Source: Archivesica marissinica (Eukaryota; Mollusca; Bivalvia; Venerida; Vesicomyidae). From it: a stretch of DNA of 64,000 nucleotides. This document shows positions 34,890-46,100 of this stretch, piece after piece. A program made the translations under genes and the position numbers. Position 1 is the stretch's first letter. Every line of letters begins with the position of its first letter. Under the pieces are notes generated by a model. The model saw nothing but the letters and a program-made list of their open reading frames with translations, made no database searches and had not been told where the DNA came from. The stretch is taken from positions 44,323,372-44,387,371 of the forward strand of contig CM026398.1 in NCBI GenBank assembly GCA_014843695.1. Direction: 5' to 3'.

Positions 34890-35010
34890 TTTTATGCCCC
34901 ATGACGATAAGTGAAGGGGCATTATGTTGCACCTGTCCGTGTGTACGTGTCTGTCTGTCTATCTGTCAAACTTCACAGCTACACCTTGTTTGCTTCGTCT
35001 ACATTTCCTG
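34890..35010. mobile_element. Fragment of a GCCCC/GGGGC element
   Basis: TTATGCCCCATGACGATAAG is followed by GGGGCATTATG and a GTGTCTGTCTGTC run. Elements with this layout are widespread in molluscs (recalled, not checked). Confidence 0.4.
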
Positions 35011-35604
35011 ACTGACTGATGCTTATGTTTAACGGCCACACGGACTCGATGTAACTGCATGCCGCTCTACATTTCATAATCATACTCATAGACATACTCG
35101 CATAGCCTAGATCCATGATAGGTGTTAATGGCTTGCAGTTAAGTGGTTAATATACTGCACTATACCCTATAGGCTAACTCCCTTGGGACTTTATTTAAAT
35201 TGTATCGGCTGCTCAACGACTGGAGAGAAGGCAGTCTGAAACTAATTGTTTAAGGTGAAAACATAATACATGTATGAGACAGAGTTATGTAAACATTCTG
35301 TTAGCCCTTTGAATACGACAGACCACTATTCCAATGTTTGCAAACGGTGTAGATCCAGACGAGACTCGTTACAAGCCATCTCGTCAACATCTGCACTGTT
35401 TGACAAAAATAAAGTTATAATAAACACCAAATAACTTCCTTTTGTAGAGATTGAACTGATTTGGATATTAATTCAGACATCTAGCACTTCGCATACCAGA
35501 ACAATTGGTTTTTGAAAATAACATTTTCTAAATTTGGTCCGGTCTGACGGCCATTTTTACCAGACATATTAAGTGGTCTGACGAGTTTCATAATCATATA
35601 CATG

Positions 35605-36090
35605 TAGTTTGAATTACTTTTAATATATTCTCATATGTATATATGATCTACCATTCATGCAGTAATGGCTTATTAATCTTTAATTTGTCAACTGTGTACA
35701 TGTTCGTTGGCGTCGTTTTGAAATGTCATAATTTTGACATCAAATACTGAAATAGTCATGAACCTTCATGTACTTAAATCATCAGAACCGTTAATAGAAA
35801 CAAGATACAGACATGAGCTTGGTACCATTGTCTTGCTCTTTAAATTATCTTTCCAATGGTATATAATTTACCTACCATTTATGTTATAATGACTTATTAA
35901 ACTTTAATATGTCAACTGGGTACATCGTCGATGGCGCCATTTTGAAAATGTCATTATTTTGGCATCAAATAGTTGCGACCCGTCATGCACTTAAACCATC
36001 ATAACTTTTGATAGAAACATGATACCGACCTGGAAATGGTATCATTGTCTTTCTCTTTTGTTTATCTTTCCAATGGTATAACATTTGACC
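35605..36090. repeat. Diverged direct repeat, about 230-bp period
   Basis: Two copies share TTAATATGTCAACTG/TTAATTTGTCAACTG, CATTTTGAAA-type, CATCAAATA and TATCTTTCCAATGGTATA blocks in the same order. Old tandem duplication in intron 12; no coding sense seen. Confidence 0.65.
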
Positions 36091-36124
36091 ACATTTAATG
36101 ACATTAAAAAAATCACCTGACCAT

Positions 36125-36692
36125 GCTACCTTTGTGGCTTGAGAGCAAGCAGGCATCATTGTTTCCTTGTAGCTTGAGAGCAAGCAAGCATTATTGTTTC
36201 CTTGTAGCTCGAGATCAAACGGGCATTATTGTTTCCTTGTAGCTTGAGAGCAAGCAGGCATTATTGTTTCCTTGTAGCTTGAGAGCAAGCAGGCATTATT
36301 GTTTCCTTGTAGCTTGAGAGCAAGCAGGCATTATTGTTTCCTTGTAGCTTGAGAGCAAGCAGGCATTATTGTTTCCTGGTAGCTTGAGAGCAAGCAAGCA
36401 TTATTGTTACCTGGTAGCTTGAGAGCAAGCAGGCATTATTGTTTCCTGGTAGCTTGAGAGCAAGCAGGCATTATTGTTTCCTGGTAGCTTGAGAGCATGC
36501 AGGCATTATTGTTTCCTTGTAGCTTGAGAGCAAGCAGGCATTATTGTTTCCTGGTAGCTTGAGAGCATGCAGGCATTATTGTTTCCTTGTAGCTTGAGAG
36601 CAAGCAGGCATTATTGTTTCCTTGTAGCTTGAGAGCAAGCAGGCATTATTGTTTCCTGGTAGCTTGAGAGCAAGCAGGCATTATTGTTTCCT
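36125..36692. repeat. Intron 12 minisatellite, 35-bp unit, about 16 copies
   Basis: Unit TTGTTTCCTTGTAGCTTGAG followed by AGCAAGCAGGCATTA. Each unit contains an acceptor-like TTGTTTCCTTGTAG. It ends 168 bp before exon 13. Confidence 0.95.
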
Positions 36693-36860
36693 GGTAAGCA
36701 TTACATTGTCTGCTTCATCGTTGCTGCGTGGTTATGGTACCACATTTCAGATATTTGCTATTACATTGATGGGTCATTCTTTAGTATTGGTCTACGGTCG
36801 AACATATTCACACCACTATATGGTGTTTCAGTTTGTTCAATTTCAATGTATTCCTTTCAG

Positions 36861-36946
36861 GTGTTGAGGCGTTGGTATCATGTGGTATGATGGAGTCTTT
36901 GCTCAAAGTAATCAACTGGTACGGAGAAGGGCACGACCATATCACA
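36861..36946 (+). CDS. huwe1: HUWE1 coding exon 13 (residues 398-426)
   Basis: Acceptor TTCCTTTCAG, donor GTGAGT, ends phase 0. Reads VEALVSCGMMESLLKVINWY, aligning to EALVSCGMMEALLKVI. Confidence 0.96.
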
Positions 36947-36968
36947 GTGAGTGTGAAACTTGAATTAA

Positions 36969-37206
36969 CCCTTTGCATGCTAGCGGCAGATAAAATCACT
37001 TACAAACAGCATAGAGCCAGATCATACGACACAGAACGTGCCAGATGTCGCAAAACATGCCATCTGATGAGGCTCTATGCTGTTTGCTATTCGGATAGTG
37101 GAGCTAATACATTTAGCTGAATAGCAAACAACATAGATCCTGATCAGACTTGGCGTGGATCTATGTTGTTTGCAAATGTGATTTTATTTAATCAGCAGGC
37201 AAAGGG
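36969..37206. mobile_element. 238-bp piggyBac-like MITE
   Basis: Starts CCCTTTGCATGCTAGC after TTAA (36965-36968) and ends GCAGGCAAAGGG before TTAT. It contains internal inverted blocks (AACAGCATAGAGCCAGATCA and its inverse GAGGCTCTATGCTGTTTG). Right TTAA appears mutated by one base. Confidence 0.72.
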
Positions 37207-37589
37207 TTATAAGCACCAGTAGGGATAAATGATAAAACAAAACTGGTAAGGCTGTGATGCTTCAACGAATGTGTAATTCATCACAATGTTTGTCAAGTGA
37301 TCTGATACCTTCCACAATTTCAGTTTGATTCAATGTGCATCTAACATGGGTTTCATTGTCAAGCTTAGTTTTTGGGTTGTTGGCATTCCAGAATGTTGCA
37401 TTGAAAACACACTCTTGGTGAGCGGTTAGCTCTACTGGCTGCCAATCGAAGGTCAAGTGTTTGATTGCTGGATCAGTCGTAAATATCTGATGAAATAATT
37501 AACCAAGTCCCTACACACTACTTTTCACAGGCATGTGAAAGAAAATCCCATTTGGCTGCATGAAAAGGGTAGAGTAGTATTGAACTCTG

Positions 37590-40092
37590 TATTCAACTCC
37601 TTTAGTGTATTGAGCTCCTTTAGTGTATTGAGCTCCTTGAATGTATTTAGCTCCTCTAGTGTATTGAATGTATTGAGCTCCTTTAGTGTATTGAGTGTAT
37701 TTAGCTCCTTTAGTGTATTGAGCCAGGGCGTTCATTTGACCCAAGCTCCCGGGTTTTGACGCATGAAAATAGATAAACTCGTAAATTAAATTGTTTATTG
37801 GCTACAAAGAAGTTTTATCATTCACTGGCGTCGTATAATATGCGGCATCAGTATATTCAAAATGGACGCGCTTAGATTTACGGCTGGAGTCACCCATTTC
37901 AAAATAGACGGACTCTCCGATCGCATTTGACAGGCAGATTAGGATAATTACCCTGTTGATAAAATGTTCGACGACGCTTGACCGCTCATCGCCCCGGGTC
38001 AAAGTTGACCCACTATGCAAGCGTCTTTATGATTTATTGCAATTCGTAACTAAATATATTTTATGAAAATCACTTCTTTTCATAGTAATTCCGAGTATTC
38101 AGGTCGTTACTTTACATTATGAATGAACATTTTCAGATTCGTCCCAGTTTGGGAACAGCTGATCAAAAATCTCTTTCACTCACCATAATAACTCGGAATT
38201 TTAGTTGATTTCGCAAATGATAATAATTATACATATAACATATGCATAAAAAATGTGCTAAAATTCAAAAATGCATATAGACATTTAAATGAATATGTCC
38301 CCTTTATATAAGAAATTCATGTTTTACAATGTCATGGAACCGTACTCGATCCGTTTCTCGATCTGTTTCGTACCAATTTCATGAAAAATAAAATTAAATG
38401 CAGATCAGCTAAAAATGTTGTATTTTGTATAAGCAACATTTCTATTGGTTTGTCAAGGTTAATCTGGATGCAGGACCACAGAAGGCTCATGTTGAAACCG
38501 AACTACTTTTGATCATTTGGTGACCTTTGCAACTGGGATACAATGTAGAACTATGCAAGTTGTATGTATGTATGACTACATTTATGTCAAACAACTTGCA
38601 GGGACCTAGAAATGCTTTCCTGGGCAGAATTATTCGACCTGAGTGGTTAACCAGTACTAAGGATTTTGTGTGAGGTATCAAATCCGGACTGTTCTATTCC
38701 AAATCCTATGCTCTACATGTACCACAAAGTAACTTTACTTGTAAGGTTGAACCGTTCTAAATCCAGATGCAAAGCTCAGCAAACTAGTCAAATGTTTTCT
38801 CTAATTATGATAACAAAATTACTGGTTGCACCCAAGACACACCTTGGTCCAGAGGTTATTATATGGTCGGGAAAAAGTTATCTGTACGGAAAGTACCAGC
38901 ATGCATATCGACTCTTGAAAAATCCAGCTTGATTCTTGAGATTTTGACCTCAAGGGTCATTGACTTTCAAAGTCTAGTGAATGCCCTGATTGAGCTCCTT
39001 TAGTGTATTGAGCTCCTTTAGTGTATTGAGCTCCTTGAGTGTATTGTATATTCCAAAATATAATTTACATACACAGGTCTACTTCTCGACTTTAGATAAC
39101 GTGTAGGCAAATGAAGATGCAGCATTCATGTGTACGGAGTGACCCTTTATAGGTCATTTACGACAGGGCAGAATGCAAAATAAATATTGTAGAATTTTAA
39201 GAGCATTCATGCATTAAGTTTGAATGCAAATACAATTTACATACACATATTAATGTATTGAGCTCCTTTAGTGTATTGAGCTCCTTTAGTGTATTTAGCT
39301 CCTTTAGTGTTTTAGTTCCTTTAGTGTATTTAGCTCCTTTAGTGTATTGAGCTCCATTAGTGTATTGAGCTCCTTTAGTGTATTGAGCTCCTTTAGTGTA
39401 TTGAGCTCCTTTAGTGTATTTAGCTCCTTTAGTGTGTTGAGCTACTTTAGTATATTGAGCTCCTTTAGTGTTTTAGCTCCTTTAGTGTATTGAGCTCCTT
39501 TAGTGTGTTGAGCTACTTTAGTATATTGAGCTCCTTTAGTGTATTGAGCTCCTTTAGTGTTTTAGCTCCTTTAGTGTATTGAGCTCCTTTAGTATATTGA
39601 GCTCCTTTAGTGTATTGAGCTCCTTTAGTGTATTGAGCTCCTTTAGTGTATTGAGCTCCTTTAGTATATTGAGCTCCTTTAGTATATTTAGCTCCTTTAG
39701 TGTATTTAGCTCCTTTAGTGTGTTGAGCTACTTTAGTATATTGAGCTCCTTTAGTATGTTGAGCTCCTTTAGTGTATTGAGCTCCTTTAGTGTGTTGAGC
39801 TACTTTAGTATATTGAGCTCCTTTAGTGTATTGAGCTCCTTTAGTGTTTTAGCTCCTTTAGTGTATTGAGCTCCTTTAGTGTATTGAGCTCCTTTAGTGT
39901 ATTGAGCTCCTTTAGTGTATTGAGCTCCTTTAGTGTATTGAGCTCCTTTAGTGTATTGAGCTCTTTTAGTGTATTGAGCTCCTTTAGTGTATTGAGCTCT
40001 TTTAGTGTATTGAGCTCCTTTAGTGTATTTAGCTCCTTTAGTGTATTGAGCTCCTTTAGTGTATTTAGCTCCTTTAGTGTATTTAGCTCCTT
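37590..40092. repeat. Intron 13 minisatellite, 18-bp unit, in two blocks
   Basis: Unit GAGCTCCTTTAGTGTATT. A small block at 37590-37722 and a main block at 38988-40092, apart from a satellite unit at 39042-39250. Units carry a SacI site and an acceptor-like GCTCCTTTAG. One frame reads SSFSVL repeatedly, an artefact of the 18-nt period. Between the blocks (37730-38985) I see no gene. Confidence 0.95.
39042..39250. repeat. Single copy of the intron 16 satellite inside the 18-bp array
   Basis: Contains GCATTCATGTGTACGGAGTG, GGTCATTTACGACAGGGCAG and TTTGAATGCAAATACAATTT, as in the units of 43.2-51.4 kb. It is bordered on both sides by 18-bp units, so it was inserted into, or captured by, that array. 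Confidence 0.9.
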
Positions 40093-40479
40093 TTACCGAT
40101 ATGGTCATAAATTGTTGAAGAACCATTATCATTACGGAAAATATACTGGAAAATATACTGAGCACGTGTACACAAGTATAGGTAAATGAACTGATCAATA
40201 TATTTATGTGTTTCCATTTACGGGACTGTACACACACACACTGCCATTTCCCCAGATATACAGGATCAGTACAGTCCTGTATATTGAACCATTTTCCACA
40301 GTGAATACAAATGCCATAATACTGTCGACTGCCTTAAGACACTAGATGATGATGAGGTTGGCATGTCCTTAACCTACATAAGAATATTTGTCCGTCAGTT
40401 TAAGCTGTCCAAAAGCCAAATAGCTTATTAATATTCAGTAGTGTTTTTGATAAAGAATGTGGTGTATTTGCTTTTTCAG

Positions 40480-40581
40480 TTTGCTACGCGGGCTGTACGG
40501 GTAGTAGATCTGATCACCAACTTAGATATGGCAGCATTCCAGACACAAGGTGGACTCATATCATTCATTAACAGATTAGAG
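40480..40581 (+). CDS. huwe1: HUWE1 coding exon 14 (residues 427-460)
   Basis: Acceptor GCTTTTTCAG, donor GTAAAC, phase 0. Reads [20 protein letters not shown] then ISFINRLE. Start of the DUF913 region and one of the most conserved segments of the protein. Confidence 0.97.
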
Positions 40582-41315
40582 GTAAACAATTACTGTGGAA
40601 AGTACATGTAATAACTTTAATAACTTTAATAACATATACAAAGATATACAGGTTAAGCACAGTTAAGTAATTGTGAGATATAAATATTCTGAGGTCTCAA
40701 CATAATTAATGTTACAATATTTACTGCTGTTTGCTTAAAGCGACATTACATCTCAAAAACCAATCAAATGCATTTTTCATGTATAAATGCATTGCTATTA
40801 CAAATTCTTCGGAATACATTCGAACACAAATATTGAATCAATAAACAGTGTGTTTGTGGCCTACAAATTTTCAAAAGTGAATGTCCAATTTCATATACCA
40901 GTCGTCCAACGCTCCTGGATTGACATTTGTTTGTCATTGTAGTCAATACTATACGCTTGAGACTGTCGCTTAGAGATAATAAATTTAACTAAGATTAGTT
41001 TACAAATAAATATGCATAGGAACAAATGTGAGATATAATGGTAACTATGTCCCGTAAATTTCGTTATTCGGGATACATGGGTTGTGTTACGCATGTATGT
41101 CGACCCTATTTACATTATTTTGTTATGTCAACAAACCGCGTATACGACGTTTGTTTATTAGTTGAAATACTCAGTTTTTGAGGCAAATATTTGGAAAACA
41201 ATTATACCATATAATAAGAAATTATATTCTGTATAAATTTGCGTTTTCACTGAATTACAGATCTACAGCTTTACGGAAATGTGAATAACCCATGTGTCCT
41301 GTTTGTTTAATACAG

Positions 41316-41589
41316 CACGAGGTAGGGATCTGTAGATCTGTACAGTCGTTTGAAATCCGTCCATACCATCTTGACTCGTCCATGGATTCCCAGCCAGAGT
41401 CGCCTCCTCTTGCGATGGAGACGGACGCTGCACCAAGTCCAGATCATCCTAGTGAACAGTTGGATACAGAGACCAGCACACCGGTAGAGCAGGGTTCCAG
41501 CACTGGTGAACCTCAGCCTTCAACATCTACCGGGATCACATCGGGCTCAAGTCATCCACCTTTGCCAGATTATTCTGCGGCTAAAACAG
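41316..41589 (+). CDS. huwe1: HUWE1 coding exon 15 (residues 461-552), low-complexity linker
   Basis: Acceptor TTAATACAG. Starts HEVGICRSVQSFEIRPY, aligning to human HEV-LCR, then runs into an acidic Ser/Pro/Thr-rich linker (METDAAPSPDHPSEQ, STGEPQPSTSTG) that is clearly longer than the human one; the METD motif is shared. The donor I chose, ACAG|GTTCAC, is weak; it gives the phase needed by the next exon. A second in-phase weak donor lies at about 41614 and would add eight or nine residues, so the exact 3' end is uncertain. Confidence 0.88.
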
Positions 41590-41706
41590 GTTCACTTCTT
41601 ATGGTTTATTCTAGGGTGGGTCAGAAAAGAGACAAGGGTGCATTTTGAGGTGCGGGAGGTGATATTTTGGGGTTTGTCCCTAGAAAATTTTGCTGATCGC
41701 TCCTGA

Positions 41707-41955
41707 GGCCGCCTCCGTGGTCGAGTGGTTACGGTCGCTGATTTGTATACCACTGTAACCTATCATCACTGATGGTCACGGGTTCGAGCCCCGCTCAGAC
41801 CGTGTCTCATTTATATGAAAAAGTTGGCGGTTTCTTACGGAGGTTGGTGCACCAAGTACTGGTTAACCGCTGGAGCCTGCCCAGGAAAGGTGTTGTTAGG
41901 TAAACTGCCCATCGCCCAAATGGGAAACCGGTAGCGACGTTAAATAAACTTAAAT
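41707..41955 (+). repeat. SINE family S1 with an S5-like tail
   Basis: Starts with a good S1 head (CCGCCTCCGTGGTCGAGTGG, GGTTCGAGCCCCGCTC), but after GGTAAACTGCCCATC it changes to GGTAGCGACGTTAAATAAAC, the tail type of S5. A chimeric SINE or tail-switched subfamily. Intron 15. Confidence 0.75.
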
Positions 41956-42154
41956 TAAAAAAAAGTACATTTACATGGTTATGAACAGGAGTAGGACTTT
42001 AAAACTAAAGCAGTGTAACAACCCATTGCTGATAAGTTGTTGAATGAGGGTTACCAATGAAGATTTAGTTTTGCTTTCAATCATCTTGCTATGCTGTGAT
42101 ATTGGTTTACATGATTTCCTGAGGTTTTAAATATTTGCCCATGTATTCCAATAG

Positions 42155-42256
42155 GTCGCCAATGTTTTCCTCAGAGAGCTGCCCTACTCAAGTCAATGCT
42201 AAATTTCCTGAAGAAAGCCATACCAGATCCTTCCTTCTCCGAGAGTATGCGTCATT
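42155..42256 (+). CDS. huwe1: HUWE1 coding exon 16 (residues 552-586)
   Basis: Acceptor ATTCCAATAG, donor GTAAGT. Reads [20 protein letters not shown] then [13 protein letters not shown], nearly identical to human. The following intron is the longest here (16.2 kb). Confidence 0.96.
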
Positions 42257-42461
42257 GTAAGTACATGTTTACCTGATATTCCGACAGCATTCATGCATTT
42301 AGTTTGATTAAAGTTTAAAGTTTATTTATTTTACAATGATTGCAAAGCAAGTTTTAACAACCTATATTAATCATTCTCGTTGGTGTAAATGTGGTCATTC
42401 GTGTGTGAGGAAATCAGACTACCCGGAGAAAACCAACCTGTCCGATCTGGCGACCACTGTA

Positions 42462-43106
42462 CAGCGTTGGACACTCGCACTCGCCATGGCGATAACGTTT
42501 TGAGACTGGCGAGAAACTTTTACTACGCACTCGACATCGTGGCGAGATGTCTTTTTTAAAAAAAAATTTATACTTTAAGTTTGAACAACTTATATTAATC
42601 ACTCTCGTTGGCTCGGATGTAAGCGTATATGTGGTCATTCATGTGGGAGGAAACCGGAGTACCCGGAGAAAACCCACCTGTCCGATCTGGCGACCATCGT
42701 ACCATCTCATAGTATGTGAGATGGTACGATGTCTTATTTGATAGCCCTTGGCGAGTTTGTTGAAGTTCATACTCGCCTGAACCAGGACACACAGTATCTT
42801 CGCCATTTTAGGCGCTTTTTCTCATCGAATTAACAAAATATCAAATATTTGTGTCTACTTAAAACAAATTTCGTGGGGGGCATGCCCTCGGACCCCCCTA
42901 GCATGGCAATTGCCTGCGGCACATGCATCCGGTGGCAAAGCCACCGGACAGAACCACATTCACTGGCCTGTACCATTTATTTTTGGCCAGAACTAATTCT
43001 TAAGTACAGGCCAAAAATTGGCCTGTACAATTTCATCTTGGCCAGTACCTTTTCTCAAGTACAGGCCAAGTTGGCCTGAACATATTGAAACGAGTGTCCA
43101 ACACTG
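42462..43106. mobile_element. 645-bp inverted-repeat element with 5-bp target duplication
   Basis: Ends are CAGCGTTGGACACTCG and CGAGTGTCCAACACTG. Flanked by CTGTA at 42457-42461 and 43107-43111; the empty site is confirmed by the S2 consensus (GACCACTGTACCATC). CAG-type ends with 5-bp duplications suggest a non-autonomous hAT5-like element, an inference. It contains another S2 SINE and a segment CTGGCCTGTACCATTTATTT repeated in variants. Confidence 0.8.
42560..42720 (-). repeat. SINE family S2 inside the DNA element
   Basis: Tail (TTAAGTTTGAACAACTTATA) and core (GTGGGAGGAAACCGGAGTAC) of S2 with the end of the head missing. It is followed by a short inverted duplication GAGATGGTACGATG. This makes a SINE within a transposon within a SINE. 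Confidence 0.75.
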
Positions 43107-43189
43107 CTGTACCATCCTGCATACTTTTCGGTCCGAGGTTGCATTGGTGAGAAACGAGCTCGCTACCCACTGCGCTAATCAGACAGCCT

Positions 43190-46100
43190 TTAGTTTGATT
43201 GTGAATATAATTTACATATATATATATATATATCTACTTAAAATTAATTTTTCTATGATATTAAAAACAAGTGTAAAATAATAAAGATGCAGCAGCATCC
43301 ATCTGTACATAGTGAGTGACCTCCATAGCTCATATACTACAGGGCAGAATGCAAAATAATTATTGGTCTGTCGCTGACTTGTATAACACTGTAACTTATC
43401 ATCACTGATGGCGACTGGTTCGAGCCTCTTTATATGAACAATTTGGCAGTTACTTACTACGGTTGGTGCACCAAGTACTGGCTAACCGCTGGAGCCTGCT
43501 GGGGAGAGGTGTTGTTAGGTAAACTGCCCGCCAGCGATAAGAGCCCAAAATGGTGCTTATGCAGGCGTCAAAAACACAAACAAAATAATTATTGATGAAT
43601 TTTATAGCATTAATGCATTTAGTACGATTGTGAATAGAGTATACAGATCTAGATCAAATCAATTCATTTATGACATGTGGTAAAATATAAATAAACGGGC
43701 AGAATGCAAAATAAATAATGCAAATGGCAGAATGCAAAATAAATAATGTAGAATTTTAAGAGCATTCATGCATAAAGTTTGAATGCAAAATATAATTTAC
43801 ATACACAGATCTACTTCAAATCAATTTCTCCTCGACTCTAGATACAGCATTCATGTGTACGGAGTGACCTCCATAGGTCATTTACGACAGGGCAGAATGC
43901 AAAATAAATACTGTAGAATTATAAGAGCATTCATACATTAAGTTTGAATGCAAAATATAATTTACATACACAGATCTACTGCAAATCAATTTCTCTGACT
44001 AGATGAAGATACAGCATTCATGTGTACGGAGTGACCCTCCATAGGTCATTTACGACAGGGCAGAATGCAAAATAAATATTGTAGAATTTTAAGCGCATTC
44101 ATGCATTAAGTTTGAATGCAAAATATAATTTACATACACAGATCTACTGCAAATCAATTTCTCCTTGACTCTAAATGAAGATACAGCATTCATGTGTACG
44201 GAGTGACCCTCCATAGGTCATTTACGACAGGGCAGAATGCAAAATAAATATTGTAGACTTTTAAGAGCATTCATGCATTATGTTTGAATGCAAAATATAA
44301 TTTACATACACAGATCTACTGCAAATCAATTTCTCCTTGACTAAATGAAGATACAGCATTCATGTGTACGGAGTGACCCTCCATAGGTCATTTACGACAG
44401 GGCAGAATGCAAAATCAATATTGTAGACTTTTAAGAGCATTCATGCATTAAGTTTGAATGCAAAATATAATTTACATACACAGATCTACTTTAAATCAAT
44501 TTCTCCTTGACTCTAGATACAGCATTCATGTGTACGGAGTGACCCTCCATAGGTCATTTACGACAGGGCAGAATGCAAAATAAATATTGTAGAATTTATA
44601 GCATTCATACATTTGCTCTGATTGCAACCATATTTTACATACATAACTTCAAATCAATTTCTCCTTGACTCTAGATAACGCAAATGAAGATACAGCATTC
44701 ATGTGTACGGAGTGACCCTCCATAGGTCATTTACGACAGGGCAGAATGCAAAATAAATACTGTTGAATTTATAGCATTCATGCATTAAGTTTGAATGCAA
44801 ATATAATTTACATACACAGATCTACTTTAAATCAATTTCTCCTTGTCTCTAGATACAGCATTCATGTGTACGGAGTGACCCTCCATAGGTCATTTACGAC
44901 AGGGCAGAATGCAAAATAAACATTGTAGAATTTATAGCATTCATACATTTGCTTTGATTGCGACCATATTTTTACATACATAACTTCAAATCAATTTCTC
45001 CTTGACTCTAGATAACATGTAGACAAATGAAGATACAGCATTCATGTGTACGGAGTGACCCTCCATAGGTCATTTACGACAGGGCAGAATGCAAAATCAA
45101 TATTGTAGACTTTTAAGAGCATTCATGCATTAAGTTTGAATGCAAAATATAATTTACATACACAGATCTACTTTAAATCAATTTCTCCTTGACTCTAGAT
45201 ACAGCATTCATGTGTACGGAGTGACCCTCCATAGGTCATTTACGACAGGGCAGAATGCAAAATAAATATTGTAGAATTTATAGCATTCATACATTTGCTC
45301 TGATTGCAACCATATTTTACATACATAACTTCAAATCAATTTCTCCTTGACTCTAGATAACGCAAATGAAGATACAGCATTCATGTGTACGGAGTGACCC
45401 TCCATAGGTCATTTACGACAGGGCAGAATGCAAAATAAATATTGTAGAATTTTAAGCGCATTCATGCATTAAGTTTGAATGCAAAATATAATTTACATAC
45501 ACAGATCTACTGCAAATCAATTTCTCCTTGACTCTAAATGAAGATACAGCATTCATGTGTACGGAGTGACCCTCCATAGGTCATTTACGACAGGGCAGAA
45601 TGCAAAATAAATATTGTAGACTTTTAAGAGCATTCATGCATTATGTTTGAATGCAAAATATAATTTACATACACAGATCTACTGCAAATCAATTTCTCCT
45701 TGACTAAATGAAGATACAGCATTCATGTGTACGGAGTGACCCTCCATAGGTCATTTACGACAGGGCAGAATGCAAAATCAATATTGTAGACTTTTAAGAG
45801 CATTCATGCATTAAGTTTGAATGCAAAATATAATTTACATACACAGATCTACTTTAAATCAATTTCTCCTTGACTCTAGATACAGCATTCATGTGTACGG
45901 AGTGACCCTCCATAGGTCATTTACGACAGGGCAGAATGCAAAATAAATACTGTTGAATTTATAGCATTCATGCATTAAGTTTGAATGCAAATATAATTTA
46001 CATACACAGATCTACTTTAAATCAATTTCTCCTTGTCTCTAGATACAGCATTCATGTGTACGGAGTGACCCTCCATAGGTCATTTACGACAGGGCAGAAT

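Larger units (their letters stand above)
42305..43170 (-). repeat. SINE family S2, split by a 645-bp DNA element
   Basis: Left part 42305-42461 (tail and core), right part 43107-43170 (tRNA-like head, GGTTGCATTGGTGAGAAACG). The two halves join at a duplicated CTGTA. Intron 16. Confidence 0.8.

Noticed and set aside
39579..40237. SSFSVL and TKGAQY repeat ORFs on both strands
   Set aside because: 18-bp array read in frame, in a HUWE1 intron.
41292..41648. 118-codon ORF as a separate gene
   Set aside because: It is HUWE1 exon 15 with intron read on both sides; the conserved HEV start and splice sites define the exon.
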